Notes: generated by a model from the letters alone, not told the origin. Positions 47,457 through 58,727 are shown, counted from the stretch's first letter. The stretch is 64,000 nt of DNA from Vandiemenella viatica (GCA_031002005.1 CM061921.1:146105283-146169282); one strand, 5' to 3'. Translations and numbers: made by a program.

Positions 47457-47625
47457 TTAATTTTCACCAAATGTATCTTCTGATGCATAGGTTATGTGGA
47501 GAAAGTCATCATGCTCATCTCTGAATTCGTTGTACACTTCGCCGACAGTCTTAGACAAACTTACGATTGAGATGTTGTTTATTAGTAGGTATATAGCTTG
47601 GCTGGGTAACAATTTCATTCTGTAC
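47457..47625 (-). CDS. MAP1LC3: LC3-like Atg8-family protein, last coding exon
   Basis: Minus strand, 169 nt, coding 55 residues plus TAA. It starts after a good acceptor (ttcatAG at 47626-47632 in reverse) in phase 2, matching the upstream exon that ends in AG of an Arg codon. The protein reads YRMKLLPSQAIYLLINN, SIVSLSKTVGEVYNEFRDEH and FLHITYASEDTFGEN. This is the C-terminal half of the ubiquitin-like fold of LC3: (A/Q)AIYLLINN, VSLSKTVGEVY and the ASxxTFG end. The Gly would be the lipidation residue exposed when ATG4 trims the last two residues. LC3 attaches to phosphatidylethanolamine on autophagosome membranes. The exon is intact. Divergence is higher than in the highly conserved GABARAP-type Atg8. 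Confidence 0.88.
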
Positions 47626-48261
47626 CTATGAAGAGAAAAAGAAAAACAAGAACAAATTAGTTTTTTTGAATAAATGAAGAAAACCCATTATAATCAAGAT
47701 TCAAAATTTGTATTGTTACTGATTGAAGTAGGTAAACAGAACTTATAGAAAATAAACAATTCACACAAACGTATATATCAAACCATTAATCTTTTAAAAT
47801 TCCATATTAATAGGAGACATTTCATAACATGCACCCCATCTATAGCCCCTTTAATAATAGTATAATACACTAATTGTTTATAGTGTTACATCATTTTTGA
47901 GCATTAGGTTTTTATGATATGGCTGATTGTACAGCCTACTATTGAGCAATTCCCAGCCCAGCATGGAAGAAAAAAAGGGGGGGTGGGGTGGGGTGAAGAA
48001 ACCAAATGCCTACTTATGAGGATAATGTTTTACAAAGAAAAACTTGTGGATCAGGGAGACAAGAGAATTGAGGGGTCTCAATGCCTATAAACCTAAAAGA
48101 AAATTCTTACATATTACTTCAGTTCTTTGGAAAAAAACTGCTGAACATAGGAGGACTGCTGCATTTTGATCTCTTCTGAGTGCCAAATGTTATTAGCATA
48201 AGTTTATGCTCTTTGGAAATCAAGAGAAGTGGGCCACAGAAAATAAACTATTCCCTAAAGA

Positions 48262-49700
48262 TTATGTGCTGGTGTGCCAAAAGTCATTGGATACCTACTT
48301 ATATTATGTGGGACCATCATTGCCCAATGGAGGTCCAGCAACATGATGTTATGTTGACCCAAGGCATCAGAAGTCCCCTGAAGAAATATTCCTCTACTGC
48401 TGTCCATAGTTGCAAAAGTGTTGCTGGTGCAGGACATTGTGCACTAACTAACCTTTTGATCTTGTCTCTGATATGTTTGCTTGGACTGATGATCTAGGTG
48501 GCCAAATCATTCTGGAATTGTCCAGCATATTCATCAAACCAATTATGAACAATTTTAGCCTGGTGATATGGAACATTGTCAGCCTGGAAATTTCGATTGG
48601 TGTTTGTAAACATGAAGATCATAAATGGCTGCAAATGGTCTCCAAGTAACTGTACATAATAATTTATAATTAATCGTTGATTCACTTCAAACACAAATCC
48701 TAGTCCATGTGTAGCACAACAGTTCCAAAGAAAAAAGAATGCCAGTTACTCTGAGAGAAGAGTTGGTTGCCATGGTGACATGGAGTAACAGGCAGAGAAC
48801 CATTAATAACGCTAGTGTGTATGGGTTGCTACTATTAAAAAGAGTCACTATTTAAACTGGACTTCTATTTTTCAGAGACCTTGCTTCTCAAATGTAGTTT
48901 GGTAAGGACTAAGAAAAGTACTGATATTAAAATCTTAAATTTGACAAAATATAAAAGACTAAATTTTATTATTAATGTGGGGACAACCTAAAGAAGAAGA
49001 AGAAGAAGAAGAAGAAAAAACAACAACAACAAGCAGACTTGTCCCCTGGCGACCATATCTTTCAATATCAGATGTTAATAAATTCTCAAGAAACACGACA
49101 GCAAAGAAATATGACACATGCCATGTAAACACAGTCCATACAAGAATGGGGCCACCATCAGCTTGCATAGTGTCTTCACAACAACCTGGGTGCATGGTCT
49201 TGCAGGGTCTGCACCACACTTGAACCCTGCGATCAGCTCTTACCAACTGACTCGTCTGACCAAGCAACCTTTTTCCAGTCATCCAGAGAATAAACCATAT
49301 GTTCACGAGTACAGGAAATGTGCTGCTGCCGATGATGTTTGCTTAGCAGCGGCACTCACTTCAGCCCTCTGTTTCCATATCCCATCAATGCCAAACTTTA
49401 CTGCACTGTCTACACAGATATGTCTATCAAATGTCCGATGTTAAGTGTTTCTCTTCTTTGATGCATTGTTGCCTGTCTCTAAACACTGACACCTTGGTGC
49501 AAACGTCACTGATTGCAGTCATTAAGTAGACATGGTTGAACACTGCAATGTCTATCGCAGAAGGTAATGCTGGAAATTAAATATACACAGCACATTCGTG
49601 GCACTGTGGATCAAGGAATGTTGAATTCATTAAGAATGTCTGAACTGGAACGCACCATGCGTCTAGTGCCATCTACCATTCAAAACTAATCAATTCCTGT
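48262..49700 (-). mobile_element. Tc1-like transposon with decayed transposase
   Basis: Minus-strand transposase pieces: DDWKKVAWSDES (first catalytic D, about 49260), ADGGPILVWTVFTWH (about 49140), LLGDHLQPFMIFM, FQADNVPYHQAKIVHNWF with the second Asp block (about 48560), and a C-terminal part with HIRDKIKRLVSAQCPAP (48420-48480). About 300 bp of foreign sequence, including a (GAA)n tract, separates the first and second halves between 48700 and 49050. The left end lies near a 'gtgccaaaagtcattgga' stretch. Exact termini were not resolved. Confidence 0.75.
48992..49035. repeat. (GAA)n / (CAA)n microsatellite
   Basis: AAG-type triplets followed by CAA triplets. Open frames rich in Glu or Ser across it are artefacts. 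Confidence 0.95.
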
Positions 49701-51536
49701 CATGCAGCCATAATCGCTTCAGGAAACCTTTCACATGATTCAAGAGAATAAAAGTAAAAGCCCCGACACTGCATGGCACATTTAAACATTTCTTTTGTGT
49801 TGCTGTGGGCATCAGGGTATTTTTATCTTCCTATCCCATGACAATTGATACTTCAGTGTATTTTTTGTTTATTTATTAATACAACTTCATAATTAGAATG
49901 TTTTACAAGGTCTTAAAATAGTTGATATGCTATGGGAGATACGAGAGTGATAATATTGTTTGAGCACTCCAGATCTTTTGTAGGAAACTATGAAATCTGA
50001 GAGTAGAAATTGAGATGAACATTACTGACACTTTAAGGATTGATTTAGATCCAAGAAATGTCTAAGTTTGGATATCATATGACTGTTCATATGAGTTATA
50101 AATGAAGTAATATTTTACCCTAGAAAGTGTTTTGAAAAAAATTCAGCATGATGAAGACATGGAATTAGCAATATCAAAGGGTAATAATTTTTCTCAAGTG
50201 TGTTCCAGCTGAAAGTGTTCCGTAAGATGTATATTTGGCATTTTGTTTCTTGTGCTGGAGAAAATGGAACAAATTTTTGTGTTTGCTGAAAAGCTATCAA
50301 ACAAAATTTTGTGCTATGATGAAACATTATATTTTAAATTTGACAGCAAAAAATTGGATGATGAATTTTGTTTAACTCTTGTTCTGTACTCTGAAATTCA
50401 CAAAACTGCTGGTGGCGGAGTGTACCTTTTACCAAAATTAATATACTAAACATAATTGTTCTTATATTTGTGATGATGAACATCCCCAGGCTGTCCTGAT
50501 CGGTATGTCAATATGGAATGAAAACAAATGCCAATAATAATTTGACGTATGCTGTCAGAAAAACAAAGGTTTTGTGTGATTACAAGGTGAAGGTGGAATT
50601 GTTTGTAGTAGGCATAAGGACTTATCATCTTGCCATATCTTTCGATAAAAAATCATTTTGGCAGGTTGCAGCCATATGTTTCAAAGTCCTGAATTTACTT
50701 AAAATGGTGATAAGGCGATGAAGCAGGCAAAAGGGAGATTTGGGATACAAAAACTTGGTTAGACATTTGCTTGGGAATTGTTATCAATATCTAAAAGGGA
50801 ACTTTGCAATTACTTCAACAAAAATTTTCTTCTAGAATGTTAACAATAGGAGTATCATCCAGGAATTCTTAAAGCATTCAGTTTTTGCCAAGATGTAAAT
50901 ATCTGAACCAGAGTACAGAAAAACAATAATACCTTTACTGGGAGAATTACAATGTGAGTAATTGTGCACCAAGACAGTCTTGAAATTTTGCGTTCTGCTG
51001 AAGCATGTGCATGAGGCAATTGAGAATGATGCACATCCTACCCACTACCACACACACTCTACAGCAGATTCCCCCACCCCATTCCACCATCCTTTGGTGC
51101 ACAAATACTCGCCTTTCAATTCTCCCAAACTGCCACAGATCATTACCGTGCAACAGACCCAACTGAAAAATGTTCAGCATGCACCCAACAACAATTATCT
51201 ACTCCAATCTGACCACAGAGCAAACGTTTTCATTCATTGGACATGACAAATACATTACAGCATACCTCATGTATCAAGTCACCTGACTCCATTGCACCAG
51301 TTGAATTATAGGTCTTACCATAAATTCACATTCCATCAGATAGAGTAACCCCAGGTGAACAGTTTATACCAGCAACTTCAGCCAACAAGTAACAGTCCAT
51401 GCCAGTTCCCAGAGTTTGCACAGTTTAAACAACCGTTTTACATTGGGAGCTCTTAGAGTCTTCCCTGAAACCACAACCCCCTCTGCAGGTCACTGAAATA
51501 TAATCTTTGTGGGATTGCTGCCAGATGAAGTTTAAA
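49701..51536. other. Intronic stretch, no gene recognised
   Basis: The region 50100-50750 has several short plus-strand open frames (for example SNKILCYDETLYFKFDSKK near 50300) that look like a frameshifted old coding sequence, but I cannot name the family. Confidence 0.35.
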
Positions 51537-51732
51537 GAAGAGATTTTAACAGCATTCTCTGGCATCATCTTCATGTCATATGTACACGCTGTGACAACCA
51601 GAACTGCAATGACATTATCTGGGATCAATGCATCTATATACAGCTGTATCAACAACATAGAATGGCATTGCAGTTCTGATTGTCACAGCATGGACATAGG
51701 ACCTGAAGATGATACCAGAGATTGCTGTTAAA
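51537..51732. repeat. Long inverted repeat (hairpin)
   Basis: Arms of about 75 bp (51537-51612 and 51656-51732), roughly 85% complementary, around a 43-bp loop. Outer segments pair 'acagcattctctggcatcatc' type with 'gatgataccagagattgctg' type. The right arm has a CCTGAAGATGAT...CAGAG pattern reminiscent of the Penelope-associated motif but no GAAA. Confidence 0.75.
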
Positions 51733-51779
51733 TGCTTGTCTTTCAACAATATCATCCAGCAACAAACCCACAAAGATTA

Positions 51780-52420
51780 TATTTCAGATATTCAATAATC
51801 AGCCAAAACTTTATGACCAGCTACTTACTAGCATATTGGTCCACCTTTTGAGCGCAATACAGAAGCAATTCAGCATAGCATTCATTCTACAAGTCCTTAG
51901 TAGGCACACCAGATTTTTACCCAAAGATCACAAAATTCCTTTAATTTATGGGCCAACGGTTTGTGGGGGTGGCGCTGCACCTGGGAACAAGCATCTTGGA
52001 AATGGAGAAGCTGGTCAGCTGTTTGCTTGCTACTGTAGTGAGCATCTATGGGAAGTGTTTGAAGGACAGTGAAACCACGAGTAGGCAACAATGTGGTGGA
52101 CACCCATGCCACATCATAGAAGATGGAGGTTGGAGGTTTGCCCACTCTGTAAAGCAGGATAGGGGGTGATGTGTGGCAGATGTGATGGAAGAGTATAATT
52201 CTGGTGCTTCCAGAAGTGTTTCAGTACACAGGACAATGGTGTTTGAACCAGTTGTGGTGGGGGGAGGACAGAGTCAGTTTGAACACCACCAGTGGGGGAT
52301 GGGGCCAACCAGTTCAAACACAACCCTCGTGCGTGTTTCATCTTTGTTTTATTAAAGCAATCGGTCGGGATGTGGTCACATCTTTCCCCCTGCCATATGT
52401 CTCGCCTCCTACACAACTAT
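51780..52420 (+). pseudogene. Tc1-like transposase, N-terminal fragment
   Basis: Begins with a terminal-like 'cagccaaaactttatgacc'. The plus strand then gives VVSIYGKCLKDSETTSRQQ, FAHSVKQDR and EEYNSGASRSVSVHRT, the tandem HTH DNA-binding part of Tc1-type transposases (K-D-S-E-T-T-S-R, R-S-V-K-Q/N-R, NAGASTSVS in relatives). In-frame stop at about 52170. The catalytic domain is absent, so it is a truncated copy. Confidence 0.65.
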
Positions 52421-52949
52421 GGTTATGTACCAAATTATTGTGAAGTTGTTAGTGTTTTTTACATGTTCTTCTCTTCTGCCTGCCTTTATCTGTGATAACT
52501 GAAGGGTTATTTTTTCCCTATCCTATTTTAAATGCTCAATGGCAATTTATTTGTTTCTAATATAGTAGTCAAAGACATTTAGACCTAATCACTTGCAGAA
52601 TAGGCATATCTGTTGTGTAAAGTGAATCAAATGGTAAATAATCTTAATGAAGAGAATAGTCAGACAGAACATGAAGCATTTCAATCCAATTCCTAAGAAT
52701 CGTCAATATGATAGTAGCTCACTTAAATTTAAATGGTACTTGTTGAGATGTCCTCATCATAGAAGGTATATTAGCAAGCAAAATCTATGATAGAAAAAAT
52801 TCACAACATTATTTCTTTATTTAAAATGAAATTGGGATACAATAATAGTAGTTAATTTAATTTTTATCAAGCAGTTGCCACAGTGCCAATTCACACACAT
52901 ACCTAATTTTAAATTTCACACATTTTTCTTACAATTTCTTTCAGTTTTT
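52421..52949. other. Intronic AT-rich stretch
   Basis: No supported feature. Confidence 0.4.
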
Positions 52950-53465
52950 AAGGGAAATTGTTAGCATTATTTCTCAGTAATTTATTTATGTCTCCAATTC
53001 CATTATTTACAAAACAAAATTTCTCCCACTAACTTTCATCCCTTTCAATTCAAACACTACTGTAAATTCTACTACCAATATCCTTTCAGAGTTAATGCAA
53101 AATACGCCTTTCAATTTAATATGTCTACATAACAATTCCTCACTTTCTTGAAACATCCCGTCATTACCCTCCACAGTAAATGCTGAATCATGAAACCTCT
53201 TACCACCACCTGCACTATGTTTCCAGCTGAATTGGGTTTATTATCAAATGAAGGGCCTAGTTATTTGCTCATTTTTATTTTAAAAAAAAAACATCAGTTC
53301 CTTTTCCAACTTATAATTTTACAATACCTTTATTTTTTCTATTTGTGTAGTTATATGCTGTCTCTTTCTGGCATTTATCCTAATTCTATGTTGACCCATC
53401 CAACTAGATATTCTCTCCAGATCCCTTTGTAACTGTTCACAATGCTCTTATCATTTAATCCTATT
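52950..53465 (-). pseudogene. CR1-type LINE C-terminal fragment
   Basis: Minus-strand pieces (EHCEQLQRDLERISS near 53405-53450, then INA-K residues and a decayed C-terminus) match the same region of the LINE at 63.2-63.8 kb. Small relic of that family. The open frame at 53190-53432 on the plus strand is its shadow. Confidence 0.65.
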
Positions 53466-53898
53466 ACAGAATATAACGTTTAAATAAATTTGAGTATACA
53501 CTGGATGGGAAGTGTGTAAGTCCAGTGTATATAACTAACCAACAATCTTGAAACTGATTGTAAATAAAATCTCACTCCTATTTACTCATTTCATTCAGAA
53601 AAGGGATATGACACTAAACTGAATTTTTTAATGTATTTTTTCCAAGGAAGAGGCACTACAACATTGAATAAAGTCTTATTTACAACATGGCTATATGGAT
53701 AAATCATAACAAGCAAGATGAAAATGATATATGGTATATGACTCATCTAAATGATTCACAATGAAAATAAAATCAGAGTATAAGACATTATTAAAAACGT
53801 ACTAAACCATATTAGAATGTAAAACACAATAGTGTAATGATAATAAATCTGAGCTGTAAAATGACAGAACTGGTTGTGTGTAAAATAAGAGGCAATAC
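53466..53898. other. Intronic stretch next to the exon
   Basis: No supported feature apart from the donor splice site of the LC3-like exon at its right end. Confidence 0.5.
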
Positions 53899-54005
53899 CT
53901 GAGGGCTAAGGTGACTTGTGACATTGAAAAGTCACTCGGAAATGCGTATTTCTTGATTGCCAAGTTCGGAAGGTGTATTTCATTTTTGTATCGATTCACG
54001 ATCAC
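53899..54005 (-). CDS. MAP1LC3: LC3-like Atg8-family protein, internal exon
   Basis: Minus strand, 107 nt, phase 0 start and phase 2 end. The acceptor is a pyrimidine tract with AG at 54006-54007, the donor GT at 53897-53898. It encodes VIVNRYKNEIHLPNLAIKK then YAFPSDFSMSQVTLALR. This matches the LC3 block that starts VI(I/V)ERYKNE, runs through the first alpha/beta elements and ends at the MSxxxxxxR segment. The basic R-Y-K motif that helps form the LIR-binding face is kept; the Glu before it is Asn. The 5' exon(s) with the N-terminal helices were not found in the 10 kb upstream and may lie beyond 64000. Confidence 0.88.
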
Positions 54006-54289
54006 CTGAAAAAAATATATACTGTAATAGTTCAAAATAAGGATATGAAAATATTTTCCTTAATAACTATTTTACATGATATATTAACATTTTTAACAAC
54101 AGCTTCTACCTTACAGACCAGTTAAAAAAAGCAAAATATTCTAAAAAAAATATATGGTATATTATGACACACAAACAGGAAAAATATTGTTGCTTTCATT
54201 TTTAACTTTAATATTAAATTATTTATTTGCTATTTCCCAGATATCAATACTCCTCCCTAACAGAGATACATGATTGGCTTAATAGTATC
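54006..54289. other. Upstream intron of the LC3-like gene, first part
   Basis: AT-rich. Contains the polypyrimidine tract of the acceptor. If the 5' exon is outside the window, everything from here to 64000 is intron. Confidence 0.5.
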
Positions 54290-54559
54290 TACACTACTGT
54301 TTGCGAAAATTGCAACACCCAGGAGGAATAGTCTGAACCACTCCAAAACAGGAAGGTAATGTGTAGAACAGTGGAACCGTAATAAGTGATTAAGACTGCA
54401 GAGAGCTGGCTGACATGCAAGTAGACCCAGCAGTGCCCTCTTTTGTGTGAACAGACAGGCAGTATTACGCCATACTCAGACAGTGGAGAACTGTCAAACA
54501 AAGTGGAAGTGTGCGAGTTGGTGCTGGTATGCCTTGTTGATGTCAGAAGGTACAATACC

Positions 54560-55840
54560 AGCATGTGAGTAAGTACAAAAATGGCAGAATGGTTGGTATC
54601 CCAGAAAATGTGTTTGTCTTACATGTGTGGAATAAGTGGACAGAAGAGTGTCATAAACAGCCATGAACCACTCAATGTGATAACAGTGCTGGAAGACCAC
54701 CATCTTGTCCACATGACCATAACCAACAGAATAGTTTTGTACACAGTGTTGGCTCTATGCTGGAGTACTACAAGTGGTGTGGAAATGTCTGCATCTGGAT
54801 TGATGGTTCGGTGCTGTCTGCTGAGTGCTGGACTGGTGGCATGCATGCTGTTGCATTGGCTTCCACTGACCAAAAATCACAAATTCCTCAAACTGCAACA
54901 GGCATTTGAATGCCTTCTCTGGCATGCTGTGTTGCAAAATATAGTGTTTTCAGACAAGTCTCACTTTAAATTGCTCTACAGTGATAAAGCGTATGTGTTA
55001 GACGCTACCGTGTGAATACAATCATGCAGACTGTATCTTTGAGCAATAAAGCAGGCAAATTCCATGTGTGATAATTTTTGGCAGCATTATCTATAACAGA
55101 GGTGGCCAACCCAAAAGATCTTGTGGGCCACTTTGGAAATGCAGCATAACTCCATGGGCCGCATATAGAATTATATATCCCTATATTAGATTTAGACCCA
55201 CTATAGACTTTTTTTTGAGTAAAAAATTTAAACATAATGAGTTATTATTATTTTGTTTACTTTTATTCTTACATGTATACATAGATAATATAATAATAAT
55301 CATACAAAATGCACATTTTAAAGAAATATATAACACTAGAAAAGATGTATAAAAATAAATTAAATAAATTTTGAAAATATGGATGCACAAATGATGTATT
55401 TTTTAATAAATTGGTTTTTACTACTTTAGCCAACCCTGGTCTATAACATGCGATCCCAACTCCTACATGTTGAGAGCAATCTGAACAGCAACCAGTACAG
55501 GATGAGGCTTTAAAGCATGAGCACTGCCCTTCCTGCGCCACATGGCAGGAAAATGCCCGGCCACATTTGGCAAGGTATGTGCAAGCCTTCTTTGAAGAAT
55601 GATGGGTGCCAATACCACTCTGACCTGCACATTCACCTGATATTTTGCCCACCGAATATATCTGGGATATGGTCGGTTGGAAATTTTTTCAATTCCGGTC
55701 CTCTTGCAACCACTGTCGATGCATTGTGGTCTCGCCTACAAACAACATAAGAGTGTGTTCCCCAGGCTCTCTTTGATACCATGTCATGACATCTAGAGGC
55801 TCTGATTGCAGCACATGGGGGCTTCACTCTGTACTGAATT
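54560..55840 (+). pseudogene. Tc1 transposase, decayed
   Basis: Plus-strand pieces: an HTH region with EDHHLVHMTITNRIV, CWSTTSGVEMSASG, GLVACMLLHWLPLTKNHK, then VFSDKSHFKLLYSD with the first catalytic D (about 54948-54990). After the MITE, MRSQLLHVESNLNSNQY resumes at 55447. It then runs through degenerate second and third Asp blocks (HSDLHIHLIFCPPNISGIW corresponds to the SPDLxPIExxWD region, with its D/E lost) to EALIAAHGGFTLY at the C-terminus. Several shifts and stops. Confidence 0.8.
55098..55439. mobile_element. hAT-type MITE within the Tc1 element
   Basis: 342 bp with a perfect 8-bp duplication TCTATAAC at 55090-55097 and 55440-55447. Ends AGAGGTGGCCAACCC and, read inwards, CCAGGGTTGGCTAAAG. 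AT-rich interior without coding potential. Confidence 0.9.
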
Positions 55841-55968
55841 CTCATGGTCAATGTTCATAAACAGTTTGGTAATTCTAATCATTTTTGTAGTGTCAGGTCC
55901 CTAATCTATAGAAAAAATTTCATTGCAATCACACCACTCCTTCTTGGTGTTTTACAAACAGTAGGGTA

Positions 55969-56264
55969 TTTGGCTCAAGAAAATCTCCTCCTTTCAATAT
56001 AAGTCCCTCTTCCCATTTAACCTTTCCATTACACTAAAACTCTCTTTCAACGATATAAGCAAATAGTTGTCTATGTCTTTATTAAAATTTTGTTCTTGAA
56101 TTCATTTAATAATTTTGATGTTATTATTATTATTTTGTCCATTTTCTAACACACTTACTTGTTTCATAAACCAATTAAAATGTAGTAAATATATCGAATT
56201 TATTACATAAGTCAAGCCACAATTTCTTCTTAATTAATTATTTCCTTTAATTTTTCCCAATCAT
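55969..56264. other. AT-rich spacer
   Basis: No supported feature. Confidence 0.4.
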
Positions 56265-56590
56265 GGTAAAGGAAAATAGGCAAATACAATTGAAAATTAC
56301 AGGCCAATTAGATTGACATCAGTTGCAGACAAGTTGAAAGATTGGTGTGTAGCCATGTCAGAAACTGAGGAAGAAACTGGTTTGCAAAATGTCAATACGA
56401 GTTTAGGAAAGAATATTTATGGGAATCTCAGATAGTGGACTATATGTAAAATATTACGTATGCAATGGTCAAGGGATGCCAAGCTAACAGTGTAGAACCA
56501 GATCTCTACAAGTCTCATAACAGATTGAGCAATGAAATGGTTCTAAATAAGGTAAAATCCATTGGAGAAGATGGAAATGCAAATTGTTAG
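56265..56590 (+). pseudogene. CR1-type LINE RT fragment
   Basis: Plus strand: IENYRPIRLTSVADKL (compare VENYRPISLTSVVGKL at about 61020), then decayed RT blocks down to 'tggttctaaataaggtaaaatccattggag', equivalent to 61290-61318. Same family as the LINE at 58.7-64 kb. Confidence 0.75.
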
Positions 56591-56604
56591 GTTGTTTAAT
56601 TCTT

Positions 56605-56852
56605 TTTTTTTTTAATGGCATTTGGCAATGGAGGCCATACAGCCAGCTTGATGTAATTATTATAGCTTTCAGTGTATATGTCGTCATCCAGTATGTATAT
56701 TGTATTTTTCCAATGTATGGACGCCACAGGATGGACAGGACATTCACACAGACACACAACACTTAAACATCCATGCCCACGGCCGGATTCGAACCGGCGG
56801 CCTTCGGCACGCTGAGCTAGCACTCTAGCCCCTACACTACCGAGGCCAGCTA
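56605..56852 (-). mobile_element. SINE family B, full length, with 11-bp target duplication
   Basis: On the minus strand: A box TAGTGTAGGGGCTAGAGTG, B box GGTTCGAATCC (about 56790), a 'gtgttgtgtgtctgtgtga' segment, and an A tail (plus strand T run from 56605). GTTTAATTCTT at 56594-56604 and 56853-56863 is a perfect target duplication. It inserted at the 3' end of the LINE fragment. Confidence 0.92.
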
Positions 56853-56863
56853 GTTTAATTCTT

Positions 56864-57878
56864 AAAATATAGAAAACTTGGTTTTGAAGGTAACATTGTG
56901 AAGCGACATGAGCATTCAAAATTACTCTGAAACATTAAATAAAATATCAAAATGTTTGTTTGGTGTTTCTTTTTCAGTGTAATTAGGTACAAAAACCGCA
57001 GTGTAATATAAGTTTCATACTTTAAGTAGTTTGGAAAGGTGGTGGTTCAAATAAACCAGAAGCAGGTTTGTTACATTTTCCTAACAATAGTTTAAGGGAA
57101 TGAATCTTTTATCAGTGAATGAAATAACTTATTACGAATGGGTTTAGTGATTGAACTGGATTTGTTCATCTGGTAACTGGAGGAAAGTGTACTCTGTGCA
57201 ACTTATCCTACGTGAAACATCGAGAGATTGTGTGGACACGCTATATTAAATTATTGTTAAATTACACTTTGAAATTGTAGTTTTGATGGGTTAGGTTGTT
57301 GTAGTTAAGAGTAATAATACTGCAGAATATTAGTATCAACTGAAATAAATCCAAGAAAGCGCTGTTCATTAATAACCAGAAAGTAGGGTAAAGTATAGAT
57401 TATATTTACAATCGGAGCAAATTAGTGTGGTAAAAATTATTGGTTTAAATTATGGAGGGAAGATTTTTTGGAAAAGATGATGAGCGTATGTGACTAACAG
57501 GTTTAACAGAAAGAATTTTCTTAAAACTGAGGTAAGTGGACAGTGTGATAACTCACTTGTTTAAGAAAGACAGGTATTCATAATTTTACAGTACAGTAGA
57601 GTGCACATTGGTATTTAGTGGATTTAGGGTTTGTCCCAGAACAAGTGTGTAAAGGGTCTTGTAACGGCTCAGTACAGTCATTCCTAGAGATTGAGACAGT
57701 TATCAGGTGTTAAATTAAACTGTGTGTGCGTAGATTTGGGCAGAGATAGGGAAATTGTTTTATTAAGCTTTGATTAATACGTATGTAGCAGAGTTTAGTG
57801 GTACTATTCCAGGTTAATGGTATGCTAGTGTAGTTACAGTTATCAGGAATACAGTAGGTATTGTATGGGTATTCTGGT
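56864..57878. other. Anonymous AT-rich stretch
   Basis: About 1 kb without a recognised gene or repeat. Confidence 0.4.
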
Positions 57879-58583
57879 TTAACACTTTCGGGACCGAGCC
57901 CGAGCATAGCTCGGGCAACAAAACTGTTTTGAAAAGACCGCGCCCGAGCATAGCTCGGGCGACTGTTTCTCGGGTCTCACATGCCTGTTTCTCACTCGGA
58001 AGCGGCCGGCTAATGTAATAGTGCTGCGTGTAACATCTGTCTATATTCTCCTTGACTGGTGCTGCCCTCTCTGATGTGCTTATGGAATTATTTCGAAAGA
58101 AACAGTAAGCGGTGCCAGACAGCTTCAGCTGCGCCATTGTGTATTTGCGTCGTCACGAGTTTTGCAAGTTCTTGTTTGTTCCTCGCAAATATGTCACGAT
58201 TTTTGAGTGAACAAGAAATTTTAGGTAGAAAGGAAACGATTTGGTGGTGTCCTGACTGTAATATACCTCTCTGTATGCCAGAATGCTTCAAAATCTTCCA
58301 CACTGAAGCCAAATACCTGTGAAATTATACTAAAAACTGAAAACGCAATTTTTCTGTGAAACAAAAATGATACCTTTTGTGTTTGTCAATAACATTGTTG
58401 TTACCAACTAAAAAAATTAAAATAAACATGTAAAACCAACCTTGAAGATTGTTCTTTTATTATATGAAATTCTTTTTGAAATATGTCAAATACAAACATG
58501 TCAGTGACATTTTAAAGAATGCCATAAATGGCTGGTTTTCTGGGCCAGGAATGTACCTATGCTGCTGGTCCCGAAAGTGTTAA
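57879..58583 (+). mobile_element. Internally deleted piggyBac-type element
   Basis: TTAA at 57879-57882 and 58580-58583. Terminal inverted repeats CACTTTCGGGACC at both ends. A 19-bp palindrome GCCCGAGCATAGCTCGGGC occurs twice near the left end (57898-57916 and 57942-57960). The element is 0.7 kb instead of the usual 2-3 kb. Its only ORF joins an N-terminal-like start to the C-terminal cysteine-rich domain. Confidence 0.88.
58191..58322 (+). pseudogene. piggyBac transposase remnant: start plus Cys-rich C-terminus
   Basis: 43 codons from ATG at 58191 to TGA at 58320-58322. MSRFLSEQEIL looks like the acidic N-terminus of piggyBac transposases, and RKETIWWCPDC then LCMPECFKIFHT is the last half of the RING/PHD-like cysteine-rich domain that binds the element ends. 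The whole RNase-H catalytic region is missing, so it has no transposase activity. Whether the short protein is made is unknown. The frame is open from an upstream ATG at 58059, but the 58191 start fits the family better. Confidence 0.7.
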
Positions 58584-58699
58584 CTGTCCTAAATTAGAGT
58601 CTGGTAGTTTAGAAAGCTACTCCATTGAAAAATAATCTACCATCACTATAACCATATTTAGATTATTGTTCTTGCTACTTAAATTTTTTTTTTTTGGAA
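58584..58699. other. Short spacer
   Basis: Between the piggyBac element and the LINE. No feature seen. Confidence 0.5.
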
Positions 58700-58727
58700 G
58701 GTACTTGAAGTACTTGGGAAAAATTAT

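Larger units (their letters stand above)
47626..53898 (-). other. MAP1LC3: Intron of the LC3-like gene (6,273 bp)
   Basis: Bounded by a GT donor at 53897-53898 and an AG acceptor at 47626-47627 (minus strand). Filled with transposon remnants: two Tc1-like elements, an inverted-repeat hairpin and a LINE fragment. The splice phase (after the second base of Arg) is the same as the intron following the 'KIIR' residues of vertebrate LC3 genes as I recall them. Confidence 0.8.
54292..55966 (+). mobile_element. Tc1 transposon, full length, interrupted by a hAT MITE
   Basis: Left end CACTACTGTTTGCGAAAA, right end read inwards CCCTACTGTTTGTAAAAC. TA at 54290-54291 and 55967-55968. 1,675 bp, or about 1.33 kb without the 342-bp hAT element and its duplicated site. 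It contains a dead transposase. Confidence 0.9.

Noticed and set aside
48959..49306. Serine-rich protein
   Set aside because: The serine run is the GAA microsatellite read on the other strand; the rest is Tc1 transposase sequence.
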